DNA of 64,000 nucleotides from CAZNFR01 sp964572225 (GTDB lineage: Bacteria; Bacteroidota; Bacteroidia; Bacteroidales; GCA-2748055). Positions 24,702 through 32,523 of the stretch are shown here, piece by piece; positions within the stretch are counted from its first letter, which is position 1; the number at the start of each line of letters is the position of its first letter. The translations under genes and the position numbers were made by a program. The notes beneath the pieces were generated by a model. The model did not search any database and had not been told where the DNA came from. It was given only the letters and a program-made list of their open reading frames with translations. The stretch is from assembly GCA_964572225.1 (NCBI GenBank), contig CAZNFR010000006.1, positions 6,047 to 70,046 of the forward strand, given 5' to 3'.

Positions 24702-26123
24702 TTAACTAATCAGATCCCTGTGCACCAGTTCTACTTCCACCTTATGGTTTTCTTTCAGATAAACGGCAAGATTTTCTGCAGCAAAAACAGATCTGTGCCT
24801 TCCTCCTGTACAACCAAATGATACCTGTAAATGTTTATATTTATTGTCTTGATACGCGTTTATACTGCGATCAAGAATGCGGTAAACGTCCTTGAGAAAT
24901 GATTTCATTTCTGACCTTTCTTCGAAAAACCTTGCGATTTCCGGATCTTTTCCTGTAAATGACTTCCATTCCGGATATCTTCCGGGGTTATGGATCCCCC
25001 TGCAATCAAAAACAAACCCCCCTCCATTTCCACTGAGATCAGAAGGAATCCTTTTGCGGTAAGAAAAACTATTTATTCTTATTTTGAGATTTTCCGGCTT
25101 ATCATCAAAGGTGTAATTCAATTCTTCTGAAGCGACCATCTTCAAAAACAATTTCGGTAACTCCTTAAGTCCGACAGGAATTTTATTGTTGACCAAAAGC
25201 CATTCCAGGTTTTTCATGGCCCATGGAATACTCAACAAAAAAAGAGATTTGTTTTCAACCCAGCCTCTGAGTCCGTAAGTGCCCAGCGCCTGAAGTATCC
25301 TTATGAGAACAAAATCGTAATATCGCAAAAGGAATTGATCCCTGATCCCTGGCAAAACGATTTCCAGGCTTTGGAGGTAGTGATTCAGCAGTTCTTCTCT
25401 TTTTCTCGAGGGAAGAGCGGTTTTTGCTTCGAAAAGTAAGGAGGCTGGATCATACTGAAGAGCACCCTTCCTGCCACCCTGGAAATCAATAAACCAGGGG
25501 GAACCCTGATAAATCATAATATTTCTGGATTGAAAATCCCGGTACATGAAAAAATCCCTTGGAGAATCCATTAGCCTTGCGGTCAGGGCTACGAAATCAT
25601 CCTCCAGCTTCTGCTCGTCGAAATTAATGCCAGAAACCTTGAGAAAAAAGTATTTAAAATGGTTTAGGTCCCAAAGTACGGATTGGGCGTCAAATTCCTG
25701 TCTTGGAACACAAAACCTGTAGTCGATCTTGGAATGGGAGTGCACCTGGAATTGCACCAAATTTTCCAATGTGTTTCTGTAGAGATCCCAGATATGCTGA
25801 TTTTCATCGACAGGCCCGCCAGTAGCTTCCAGCTCCTGCTTCAGGCTTACATCACCGAGATCTTTCAGCAGGTAATATTCTTCCGATGGATGAACTGCAT
25901 ATATTTCGGGTACCGGCAAACCTTCGGAAGTAAATGTTTTGCAAAAGGAAAGAAACGCCCGATTCTCGTTAATATAATCATTAAAAACCCCGATGGCTGT
26001 AAGCTCACCCCCGGTCATCCTGAAGTATCGGCGATGAGAACCTGAAGGAGGAAGACTTTCGATGACTTCAGCATCGCGTCCGAATTTTCCCCTGAATAAA
26101 ATATTGAGCTCATTTTTATGCAT
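24702..26123 (-). CDS. AmgK-like anomeric sugar kinase fused to RapZ C-terminal domain
   Basis: A two-domain protein. Residues 1 to about 330 are an aminoglycoside-phosphotransferase fold like AmgK (MurNAc/GlcNAc anomeric kinase): SGSHRRYFRM, YLLKDLGDVSL, the catalytic loop MYRDFQSRNIM and metal-binding FIDFQGGRKGALQYDPASLL. The last 150 residues match the C-terminal domain of RapZ, including VSFGCTGGRHRSVFAAENLA. An ATG at 26123 gives MHKNELNILF; a GTG nine bases upstream (26132) is also in frame and would abut the inverted-repeat element. It heads the operon with the miniprotein and MurU-like gene. MurNAc/GlcNAc salvage is inferred from known AmgK-MurU pairs. Confidence 0.85.
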   Translation of the reverse strand: MHKNELNILFRGKFGRDAEVIESLPPSGSHRRYFRMTGGELTAIGVFNDYINENRAFLSFCKTFTSEGLPVPEIYAVHPSEEYYLLKDLGDVSLKQELEATGGPVDENQHIWDLYRNTLENLVQFQVHSHSKIDYRFCVPRQEFDAQSVLWDLNHFKYFFLKVSGINFDEQKLEDDFVALTARLMDSPRDFFMYRDFQSRNIMIYQGSPWFIDFQGGRKGALQYDPASLLFEAKTALPSRKREELLNHYLQSLEIVLPGIRDQFLLRYYDFVLIRILQALGTYGLRGWVENKSLFLLSIPWAMKNLEWLLVNNKIPVGLKELPKLFLKMVASEELNYTFDDKPENLKIRINSFSYRKRIPSDLSGNGGGFVFDCRGIHNPGRYPEWKSFTGKDPEIARFFEERSEMKSFLKDVYRILDRSINAYQDNKYKHLQVSFGCTGGRHRSVFAAENLAVYLKENHKVEVELVHRDLIS

Positions 26124-26132
26124 AGATTTCAC

Positions 26133-26272
26133 GACAATAGTTCGTTAAACTTTTAGAAAATGGTATTTTGAAAAACCGTAAAACGTTGATTATTAATATT
26201 ATATCTATTATTTACCGAGCTTTTTAAACTGTTGATAATGAGCGATATAATAAAGTTTAACGAACTATTGTC
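26133..26272. mobile_element. 140-bp MITE-like inverted-repeat element
   Basis: Two identical 21-bp inverted repeats (26133-26153 and 26252-26272, beginning GACAATAGTTCGTTAAAC on the outer edges) bound a 98-bp AT-rich centre without an ORF. The outer 2-bp flanks are both AC, a possible short target duplication. It lies directly beside the start of the AmgK-RapZ gene. Length, perfect ends and lack of coding capacity fit a miniature inverted-repeat element, but one copy alone cannot prove mobility; a paired operator or large stem-loop is the alternative. Confidence 0.5.
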
Positions 26273-26662
26273 ACGAATATTCGGCATTTTAAAAGAGGGT
26301 TTTTAGTTCCTTATGAATTTCCCTGGGAATACCATGATCTTTGTTCCCTTCACTTCTTAATATTTTTGATGATGCTTTATATCCATACACTTATATTACG
26401 GTCGAAATTGATTAATCCATGTTCCTATAATCGGACCTGTCCCTAAAATCTGAACCAGTAAGAATCCTTTTAGTAATATAGGCTAATCCCGGGATCTGGT
26501 CTATGGGTGTTACCGGCAAAATTAAAAAATTAATGTCTTATAAACAGGAAATAAATATTTTCCTGCTATTTTCGATCCCTGTGAAGAATGCTGGTTTGAA
26601 GGACATTCACTTGCAGCATCAAGATATTTTTTTATTATATTGGCAACCAAATCCACTCCTGA
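26273..26662. other. Gene-poor stretch with possible decayed minus-strand gene
   Basis: No complete gene is seen here. On the minus strand two short frames look protein-like: one ends in SEGNKDHGIPREIHKELK (about 26390-26290), the other runs LPVTPIDQIPGLAYITKR and on to a TAA near 26418 (about 26530-26418). They could be parts of one broken gene, but neither is recognised and each is under 40 codons. Confidence 0.3.
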
Positions 26663-27118
26663 ATGAGAATACAGTTTTTTGAATTTAAAGACCTGAATAT
26701 TGTTGAAATTGCTGTATTGGAAGCCGAAGAAAGGTTTATTCCTTTTACTGAAAAATCCAGGTTCCTTCCGGGTTCGGTTTTTAGTCTGATGCAAAATGCC
26801 TTTGAGATTAGCAATCCTGATTATAGTTATTATGATGAGGTGCCCTATCACGAAAACAATATCGTGAGTCTTAGAAACCGCCTGCAGGAACACCTTGTTA
26901 AGATAGGCACCATTGATCAGGCTGAATCGCTTGAATTGTTTGCCATGAAACAACTGGAAGGTATTGATTTCCTGAATGAGCTTAAAACTTTCTACCCTAA
27001 ATGGAAGATCTCCTGGGAGAATATCCGGGATCAGCTTAAGGAAGTGTACAAGGAAATGCTCGAACTCGTTGATCTTTGCATTGATGAGGATAAAATACTT
27101 TGGATCAAGGGATATTGA
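26663..27118 (+). CDS. Conserved-looking hypothetical protein, 151 residues
   Basis: The protein begins MRIQFFEFKDLNIVEIAVLE and is acidic, helical and soluble, with no signal peptide or membrane segment. Its second half has regular amphipathic helices (WENIRDQLKEVYKEMLELVD) and ends DEDKILWIKGY. The composition is that of a real cytoplasmic protein, and the antisense frame is less convincing. No family is recognised. It is flanked by the gene-poor stretch upstream and a shared terminator downstream. Confidence 0.6.
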   Translation: MRIQFFEFKDLNIVEIAVLEAEERFIPFTEKSRFLPGSVFSLMQNAFEISNPDYSYYDEVPYHENNIVSLRNRLQEHLVKIGTIDQAESLELFAMKQLEGIDFLNELKTFYPKWKISWENIRDQLKEVYKEMLELVDLCIDEDKILWIKGY

Positions 27119-27132
27119 TAACTTGTTTGAAA

Positions 27133-27160
27133 AAAGGCCATCCGCATCCGGACAGCCTTT
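27133..27160. terminator. Bidirectional hairpin between convergent genes
   Basis: AAAGGC pairs with GCCTTT and TCCG with CGGA, separated by a small CA/CA internal loop, forming a 10-bp stem. The minus strand has the better T run (T6), so it mainly serves the PKD lipoprotein gene; on the plus strand only three T follow. Confidence 0.65.
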
Positions 27161-27203
27161 ATTCAAAAACATGTGTGAAACTCACCAGTAATACCCAGGG
27201 GTA

Positions 27204-27923
27204 CTATTTCTTTTGTCTTTTAACGTAATTTCTGATTTTACCCGAATCAACCGATTCCTTTTTAAGTTGCTTCAGGCTTTTGGTCTCTTCAGCAGACTTC
27301 TTTTTTCCCTCCGGATAATAATCAACCACCGCAACAAATTCATTCAATGCATCCGGAACAAGAACCTGGGTTTCTATCCACCCCACATCTTCGGCTGCCA
27401 ATTGATAGTTATCATGGAAGGGACCATAGACATCAACATAATATCGGGTATTTGCCATCAAATCAATGAAAATCACTTCTCCATTGGAATCCGTATAACC
27501 CTGTACTACAAGATTGGTCTCATTTTCCCAGTCACGCACAGTAGGATATAACCGGACCCTGGCATCTTCCACAAGATAGTAGGGTTCAAAATATTCCTCA
27601 ACCACGATTAGTAAATCGGCAACCGGTAGCACTTCTATTTCCATTAGGGAAACATCCCTGCGACCATCCTTGCCAAAAGCGGTAAGGGAAACCTGATAAA
27701 TTCCTGGCTGAGACCAACTTTTTACAGCGTGGAATGTAGTGGCGATAAAACCGTCTCCGAAATCCCATTCATAATCGTAAGCATCAACAGAACGGTTGGT
27801 AAACGTAATTTCCTCGCCAACAAGCACCACTCTTTTATCGGCACGAAAGTCGGCATAGGGATCCCTGGTGCAGCTCGCCAGCAGCAGAGGGATAAGGACC
27901 AGTATGATATAGATCTTTTTCAT
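27204..27923 (-). CDS. PKD-domain lipoprotein
   Basis: The 239-residue protein has a lipoprotein signal MKKIYIILVLIPLLLASC, Cys18 being the lipid site. Residues about 20-100 are a PKD (Ig-like) domain with the diagnostic DYEWDFGDGF and PGIYQVSLTAFG. The middle part (VVEEYFEPYYLVEDARVRLY...YTDSNGEVIFIDLMANTRYYVDVYG) looks like a carboxypeptidase-regulatory-like or transthyretin-type domain. The end is Lys-rich. A cell-surface or periplasmic binding role is inferred. It is convergent with the hypothetical gene and divergent from the decarboxylase. Confidence 0.8.
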   Translation of the reverse strand: MKKIYIILVLIPLLLASCTRDPYADFRADKRVVLVGEEITFTNRSVDAYDYEWDFGDGFIATTFHAVKSWSQPGIYQVSLTAFGKDGRRDVSLMEIEVLPVADLLIVVEEYFEPYYLVEDARVRLYPTVRDWENETNLVVQGYTDSNGEVIFIDLMANTRYYVDVYGPFHDNYQLAAEDVGWIETQVLVPDALNEFVAVVDYYPEGKKKSAEETKSLKQLKKESVDSGKIRNYVKRQKK

Positions 27924-28002
27924 GACTTCAGATTTTTAAGGATGAATCTTTAACGTTAAATAACAAAATTCAATTACCGTGCCAAATCAGAGGAGCTGGA
28001 TA

Positions 28003-28033
28003 TTTGAAATTTTCAAATCTTCCGTTAGCTTTA
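28003..28033 (+). promoter_or_regulatory. Predicted promoter of the decarboxylase-SDR-peptidase genes
   Basis: TTTG (28003-28006), 19 bp and TAGCTTTA (28026-28033) fit the Bacteroidota pattern with one mismatch in the -7 box. The ATG at 28051 follows 17 bp later. Confidence 0.5.
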
Positions 28034-28050
28034 TGTCAAATAATTGAAAA

Positions 28051-29478
28051 ATGGACCCTGTTGATTTTCGCAAAAGTGCCTATGAGATAATTGATTTCAT
28101 TGTAGAGTACTATCAGTCTATTCATGAATACCCAGTGAAATCCCGTTCCAAACCCGGTGAGATTCTTGCACAGTTGAAAAAACAGGCACCCGAAGATCCA
28201 GAGAGCATTCAATCAATAATGGAAGATTTCCGTAGGATTATATTACCTGGAATTACCCACTGGCAATCCCCAGGTTTCCATGCCTATTTCACAGCTAATG
28301 GCTCTTTCCCTTCCATCCTAGGTGATTTGTTGAGTTCGGCCCTCGGTGTGCAGGGAATGATCTGGGAAACCTCCCCTGCTGCTACTGAACTTGAGGAAAG
28401 AATGATGCAATGGCTACGGGATTTTTGCGGATTACCTTCTGATTTTGAGGGAGTTATTCAGGATGCCGGATCCACCGCCAATCTTGTAGCTCTACTCTCA
28501 GCACGGGAGAAAAAAAGTAACTACATCATCAATCAGGATGGCTTTACCCACAATAAATATCGGGTCTATTGCAGTTCCGAAGCCCATTCATCCATCGAAA
28601 AAGCGGCAAAAATCGCTGGATTTGGAAAAAACTCTGTCGTCAAGATACCCGTCGATGACGGTTTGGCAATGATTCCGGAGGAGCTGGAAAAAGCCATTAT
28701 TCAGGATCTGGAACAGGGGGCCATCCCATGCTGTGTTGTTGCAGCTCTCGGAACTACCGGAACTTGTGCGGTGGATCCTCTTAAGGAAATTTCATTCCTG
28801 ACAAATAAATATGAAGCCTGGCTGCATATTGACGCTGCATGGGCCGGGTCAGCTCTTGTGCTTGAAAAAGAAAGATGGATGATTGAAGGAATTGAAAATG
28901 CCGACAGTTTTGTTTTTAATCCACATAAATGGATGTTTACCAATTTTGATTGCTCGGCCTATTTTGTGAAAAATAAAGAAGAATTGGTAAAAACGTTTTC
29001 AATAACTCCCGAGTATTTAAAATCGAATCGGGATAAAGAGGTTAACAATTACCGGGACTGGGGTATTCAGCTGGGCAGACGATTCCGCTCCCTCAAGCTG
29101 TGGTTTGTATTGCGGGAAATGGGCTTAAAAGAGATCAGGAAAAAGATAGAAAACCATATTTACTGGGCGGAAGAAATCGCTGCAAAGGCCAGGAGTAATC
29201 CCAATATTTGGCTATTTGAACCCCAGAGGCTTGCCCTGGTGGTTTTTGCTCTTTGCCCAAAGGGAATGGACAATCCGGATCGGTTAAATGAACTCAACAA
29301 GGATTTTCTTGATCATCTTAATGCTTCAGGGGTAATATATCTCTCCCATACAAAAGTCGAAAATCGATTTGTTCTCAGGATGGTAACCGCGCAAACCCTA
29401 CTTACAAGGGAAAAGGTAATGTACGACTGGGATTATATTGAAAAGGAATCAGTGAAATTTATTAACCAATATCTTTGA
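28051..29478 (+). CDS. Group II pyridoxal-dependent decarboxylase (aromatic-amino-acid type)
   Basis: This 475-residue enzyme has the group II decarboxylase layout: WETSPAATELEERMMQWL near residue 110, LHIDAAWAGSAL with the Asp that binds the PLP nitrogen, and FNPHKWMFTNFDCSAYFV with the PLP Lys293. These match aromatic L-amino-acid decarboxylases (Dopa, Trp or Tyr decarboxylase subfamily), rather than the glutamate decarboxylase subgroup. The substrate cannot be settled from sequence. It is followed after 3 bp by an SDR gene and then a DPP IV-like peptidase, so a small operon is likely. Confidence 0.88.
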   Translation: MDPVDFRKSAYEIIDFIVEYYQSIHEYPVKSRSKPGEILAQLKKQAPEDPESIQSIMEDFRRIILPGITHWQSPGFHAYFTANGSFPSILGDLLSSALGVQGMIWETSPAATELEERMMQWLRDFCGLPSDFEGVIQDAGSTANLVALLSAREKKSNYIINQDGFTHNKYRVYCSSEAHSSIEKAAKIAGFGKNSVVKIPVDDGLAMIPEELEKAIIQDLEQGAIPCCVVAALGTTGTCAVDPLKEISFLTNKYEAWLHIDAAWAGSALVLEKERWMIEGIENADSFVFNPHKWMFTNFDCSAYFVKNKEELVKTFSITPEYLKSNRDKEVNNYRDWGIQLGRRFRSLKLWFVLREMGLKEIRKKIENHIYWAEEIAAKARSNPNIWLFEPQRLALVVFALCPKGMDNPDRLNELNKDFLDHLNASGVIYLSHTKVENRFVLRMVTAQTLLTREKVMYDWDYIEKESVKFINQYL

Positions 29479-29481
29479 GAA

Positions 29482-30201
29482 ATGAGAAAGGTTCTGATAA
29501 CGGGGGGAAGCAGGGGAATAGGAGAAGCCCTTAGTAAAAGATTCCTCGATGAAGGTTGCGAAATCATTATTGTGGCAAGAAAGAAACCTTCTGTATTACC
29601 CCCTTATCACGTAAGGTTCTTCCAGTGTGATCTTTCTGAAGAGAGCGATATTCAAAAACTCCTTGGAATTATCGAGGAGAATTATGCCATGCTGGATGTT
29701 TTAATCAATAATGCCGGGACTAACATCCGTAAGAAGTTTCTGGATTATACGGAGGAGGAAACCCTAAAAATATTTAATACCAATCTCTTTTCAGCCTTAA
29801 GACTAACGCGCGGACTAATCCCTCTTTTGAAAAAATCAGCCTACCCTTCAGTGATAAATATTTCCTCGGTCGCAGGTCTCGGTCATATGAGAACGGGCAT
29901 TATTTATGGAATGACAAAGGCAGCCATGAACCAGATGACAAAAAATATGGCAGCAGAACTCGCAGGTGAAAATATCCGTGTAAATGCCATCGCACCCTGG
30001 TATATAGAAACACCCCTTGCCATGCAGGTTCTGAAGGATAAAAATTACCTGAAGGAAGTACTGGACAGAACTCCTATGAAAAGAATTGGAAAACCCCAAG
30101 AAATTGCAGGATTGGCAAGTTTTCTTGCCGGCCCTGATGCCTCCTATATTACCGGACAAATCATTGCCGTTGACGGAGGCTTTTCGATCAATCTCTTTTA
30201 A
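29482..30201 (+). CDS. Short-chain dehydrogenase/reductase
   Basis: A 239-residue classical SDR. The cofactor motif TGGSRGIGEA (about residue 7) and the NNAG motif are intact, the catalytic Ser-Tyr-Lys are SSVAG, Tyr142 and Lys146 (YGMTK), and the C-terminus has ITGQIIAVDGGF. Similarity to FabG-type and other enoyl/ketoacyl reductases is strong but general, so the substrate is open. Start lies 3 bp after the decarboxylase stop; the two may be translationally coupled. Confidence 0.85.
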   Translation: MRKVLITGGSRGIGEALSKRFLDEGCEIIIVARKKPSVLPPYHVRFFQCDLSEESDIQKLLGIIEENYAMLDVLINNAGTNIRKKFLDYTEEETLKIFNTNLFSALRLTRGLIPLLKKSAYPSVINISSVAGLGHMRTGIIYGMTKAAMNQMTKNMAAELAGENIRVNAIAPWYIETPLAMQVLKDKNYLKEVLDRTPMKRIGKPQEIAGLASFLAGPDASYITGQIIAVDGGFSINLF

Positions 30202-30240
30202 GCCATATTATCCATTAAAAAATAGTTTAATTAACCAGAA

Positions 30241-32418
30241 ATGAAAAAAATAACACTCTTAACCATTCTAATCCTATGTCTAAATCCCTCGTTTGGTCAA
30301 TATCAAGAAAAATTGATCACTCTCGAAGATGTTTACCGGTTTTATCGTTTTTTCCCGGTTTCTGTCGAAAATCACAGATCTTTGAACAGCGGTAAAGAAT
30401 ATACCCTGCTCAGTAAGGGCCAGAAAATTGAAAAATACAGCTATCAGGATGGCTCCTATTTGGAAACCATTCTTGATCTGGAAAAACAAAGCGGACTTCC
30501 TTTCACGTCCTTTTCGGCCTATGAATTCAGCCCTGATGAGAACAAAATCCTTCTCACCACCGAAAGGGAAAACATCTATCGCAGGTCCTACCTCGCCGCT
30601 TTTTACATTTATGATCGGGCTAGTGGGGAAATGCAGCCTCTGTCCAACCATGGAAAACAACAACTCCCCACCTTTTCACCCGATGGAAGCAAGATCGCCT
30701 TTGTTCGGGAAAATAACCTGTTTATCAAAGACCTTCTTTCTGAAAAAGAAATTCAGGTCACCTATGACGGTAAACGTAATGAAATTATCAACGGTGCTCC
30801 AGACTGGGTATACGAAGAGGAGTTTGGTTTTAGCAAAGGATTTGCCTGGTCTCCAGACGGATACAAAATCGCATACTACCGATTCGATGAAAAAAGAGTC
30901 CGGGAATTTAATATGACCCTTTATAACGGTCTTTATCCGGAATGGTACCGATTCAAATATCCCAAAGCTGGTGAAGAAAACTCAAAGGTAACTATTCATT
31001 GTTTCGATCTTAAAAAAGACACAATTACCGAACTGGATACCGGACCCGAAACAGATCAGTATATCCCAAGAATAAAATGGACTGCGGACCCGGAAGTACT
31101 TTCAGTTATCAGACTAAACCGTCTTCAGAATTTTGTGGAGATCCTGCATTCAGAGGTCAAAACCGGCAATTCAACAGTTGTTTACGAGGAAAGAGAGGAA
31201 AAGTATATTTCGGAAGTATCCGATGATATGGTAACTTATCTTAAAAACGGTGAAGAATGTATTATTCGAAGTGAGAAGGATGGCTGGTCCCATCTTTATC
31301 TGTATAATTTCATTAACGGTGATATAAAGCCCATAACCTCGGGTGAATTTGATGTTTCAAAAATTCATGGAGTTGACGAGGATGGATCCATACTTTATTA
31401 TTCATCCCATGAAAGGGGGCCACTATATTTGGATACCTGGAAGATCAGGCTGGATGGAAAGAAAAAGAAACTGCTCACCAAAAACAGGGGATGGAATGAA
31501 ACCGAGTTTTCCAAAGGATTTCGGTTCTTTATAAATACCTATTCCGATGCCAACACACCACCCTTTATAAGTCTGTGCGACAACCATGGTAATATGATCC
31601 GTATTTTGGAGGACAATACCGCACTGGTGGAGCGGATGAGGGAATACAATTTCACCCCTGTTGAATTCTTTAGCTTTACCACACAGGATGGTCTGGAGCT
31701 ACCTGGTTATATGATAAAACCACCAGACTTTAATGTGGAAAAAAAATATCCTGTGTTATTTTATGTTTACGGAGGTCCTGAATCCCAATCGGTAAAAGAC
31801 CAGTTCTCGGCTTACCGGGGTGCATGGTTCCAGATGCTTGCTCAGCAAGGGTTTATTATTGCCTGTGTGGATAATCGCGGAACCAACGGACGTGGGGAGG
31901 CTTTTCGTAAGGCAACTTATATGCAACTTGGAAAATATGAAACCACAGATCAGATTGAGGCGGCTTACTTTCTATCCTCCCTGGAATATGTCGACAAGGC
32001 AAGAATAGGAATTTTTGGATGGAGTTATGGAGGCTTTATGAGTTTAAACTGTCTTTTTAAAGGATCTGATATTTTTTCGCTTGCAGTTGCGGTTGCTCCT
32101 GTTACCAACTGGAGGTATTACGATACCATCTATACCGAAAGATTTATGAGAACCCCACAGGAAAATCAGGAGGGATATGACCAAAACTCACCCATCTTTT
32201 TTGCCGATCAGATGAAGGGTAAACTATTGCTAATCCACGGGATGGCCGATGATAATGTGCACCTCCAAAACTCGACCGAATTGGTTAAGGCACTGGTGGA
32301 AGCCGACAAAGCTTTCGATTCTGAGTTCTATCCTGATAAAAATCACGGCATTTGCGGTGGAAATACAACCATGCACCTGTATGGGAAATTGACACACTTT
32401 ATCCTTGAAAACCTGTAA
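30241..32418 (+). CDS. Dipeptidyl-peptidase IV family S9 serine peptidase
   Basis: A 725-residue exported peptidase with a signal peptide (MKKITLLTILILCLNPSFGQ). Residues about 30-500 are the eight-bladed beta-propeller of DPP IV, including the DWVYEEEFGFSKGFAWSP double-Glu motif that binds the substrate N-terminus. The alpha/beta-hydrolase domain has catalytic Ser595 in GWSYGG, Asp670 in GMADDNVH and His702 in NHGI. It would trim X-Pro dipeptides in the periplasm. It follows the SDR gene by 39 bp. Confidence 0.92.
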   Translation: MKKITLLTILILCLNPSFGQYQEKLITLEDVYRFYRFFPVSVENHRSLNSGKEYTLLSKGQKIEKYSYQDGSYLETILDLEKQSGLPFTSFSAYEFSPDENKILLTTERENIYRRSYLAAFYIYDRASGEMQPLSNHGKQQLPTFSPDGSKIAFVRENNLFIKDLLSEKEIQVTYDGKRNEIINGAPDWVYEEEFGFSKGFAWSPDGYKIAYYRFDEKRVREFNMTLYNGLYPEWYRFKYPKAGEENSKVTIHCFDLKKDTITELDTGPETDQYIPRIKWTADPEVLSVIRLNRLQNFVEILHSEVKTGNSTVVYEEREEKYISEVSDDMVTYLKNGEECIIRSEKDGWSHLYLYNFINGDIKPITSGEFDVSKIHGVDEDGSILYYSSHERGPLYLDTWKIRLDGKKKKLLTKNRGWNETEFSKGFRFFINTYSDANTPPFISLCDNHGNMIRILEDNTALVERMREYNFTPVEFFSFTTQDGLELPGYMIKPPDFNVEKKYPVLFYVYGGPESQSVKDQFSAYRGAWFQMLAQQGFIIACVDNRGTNGRGEAFRKATYMQLGKYETTDQIEAAYFLSSLEYVDKARIGIFGWSYGGFMSLNCLFKGSDIFSLAVAVAPVTNWRYYDTIYTERFMRTPQENQEGYDQNSPIFFADQMKGKLLLIHGMADDNVHLQNSTELVKALVEADKAFDSEFYPDKNHGICGGNTTMHLYGKLTHFILENL

Positions 32419-32458
32419 AATGGAAAAGGATTCATTTAAAACTAATGTTCATTTCTTA

Positions 32459-32486
32459 TTGATACCAATGATTTTTGCTAATTTTG
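32459..32486 (+). promoter_or_regulatory. Predicted promoter of the thrS-infC-rpmI-rplT operon
   Basis: TTG (32459-32461), 17 bp and TAATTTTG (32479-32486) fit the Bacteroidota pattern. The thrS ATG at 32524 is 37 bp downstream. No T-box or other leader structure was seen. Confidence 0.5.
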
Positions 32487-32523
32487 CACCCTTAACAACA
32501 GATAGAACGTATTTCATAAGCCC

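Noticed and set aside
26522..27172. A 216-codon minus-strand ORF opposite the 151-residue plus-strand gene.
   Set aside because: Its text has the Phe/Ile/Asn bias of an antisense shadow, without motif or signal, while the plus-strand frame reads as a balanced acidic protein.
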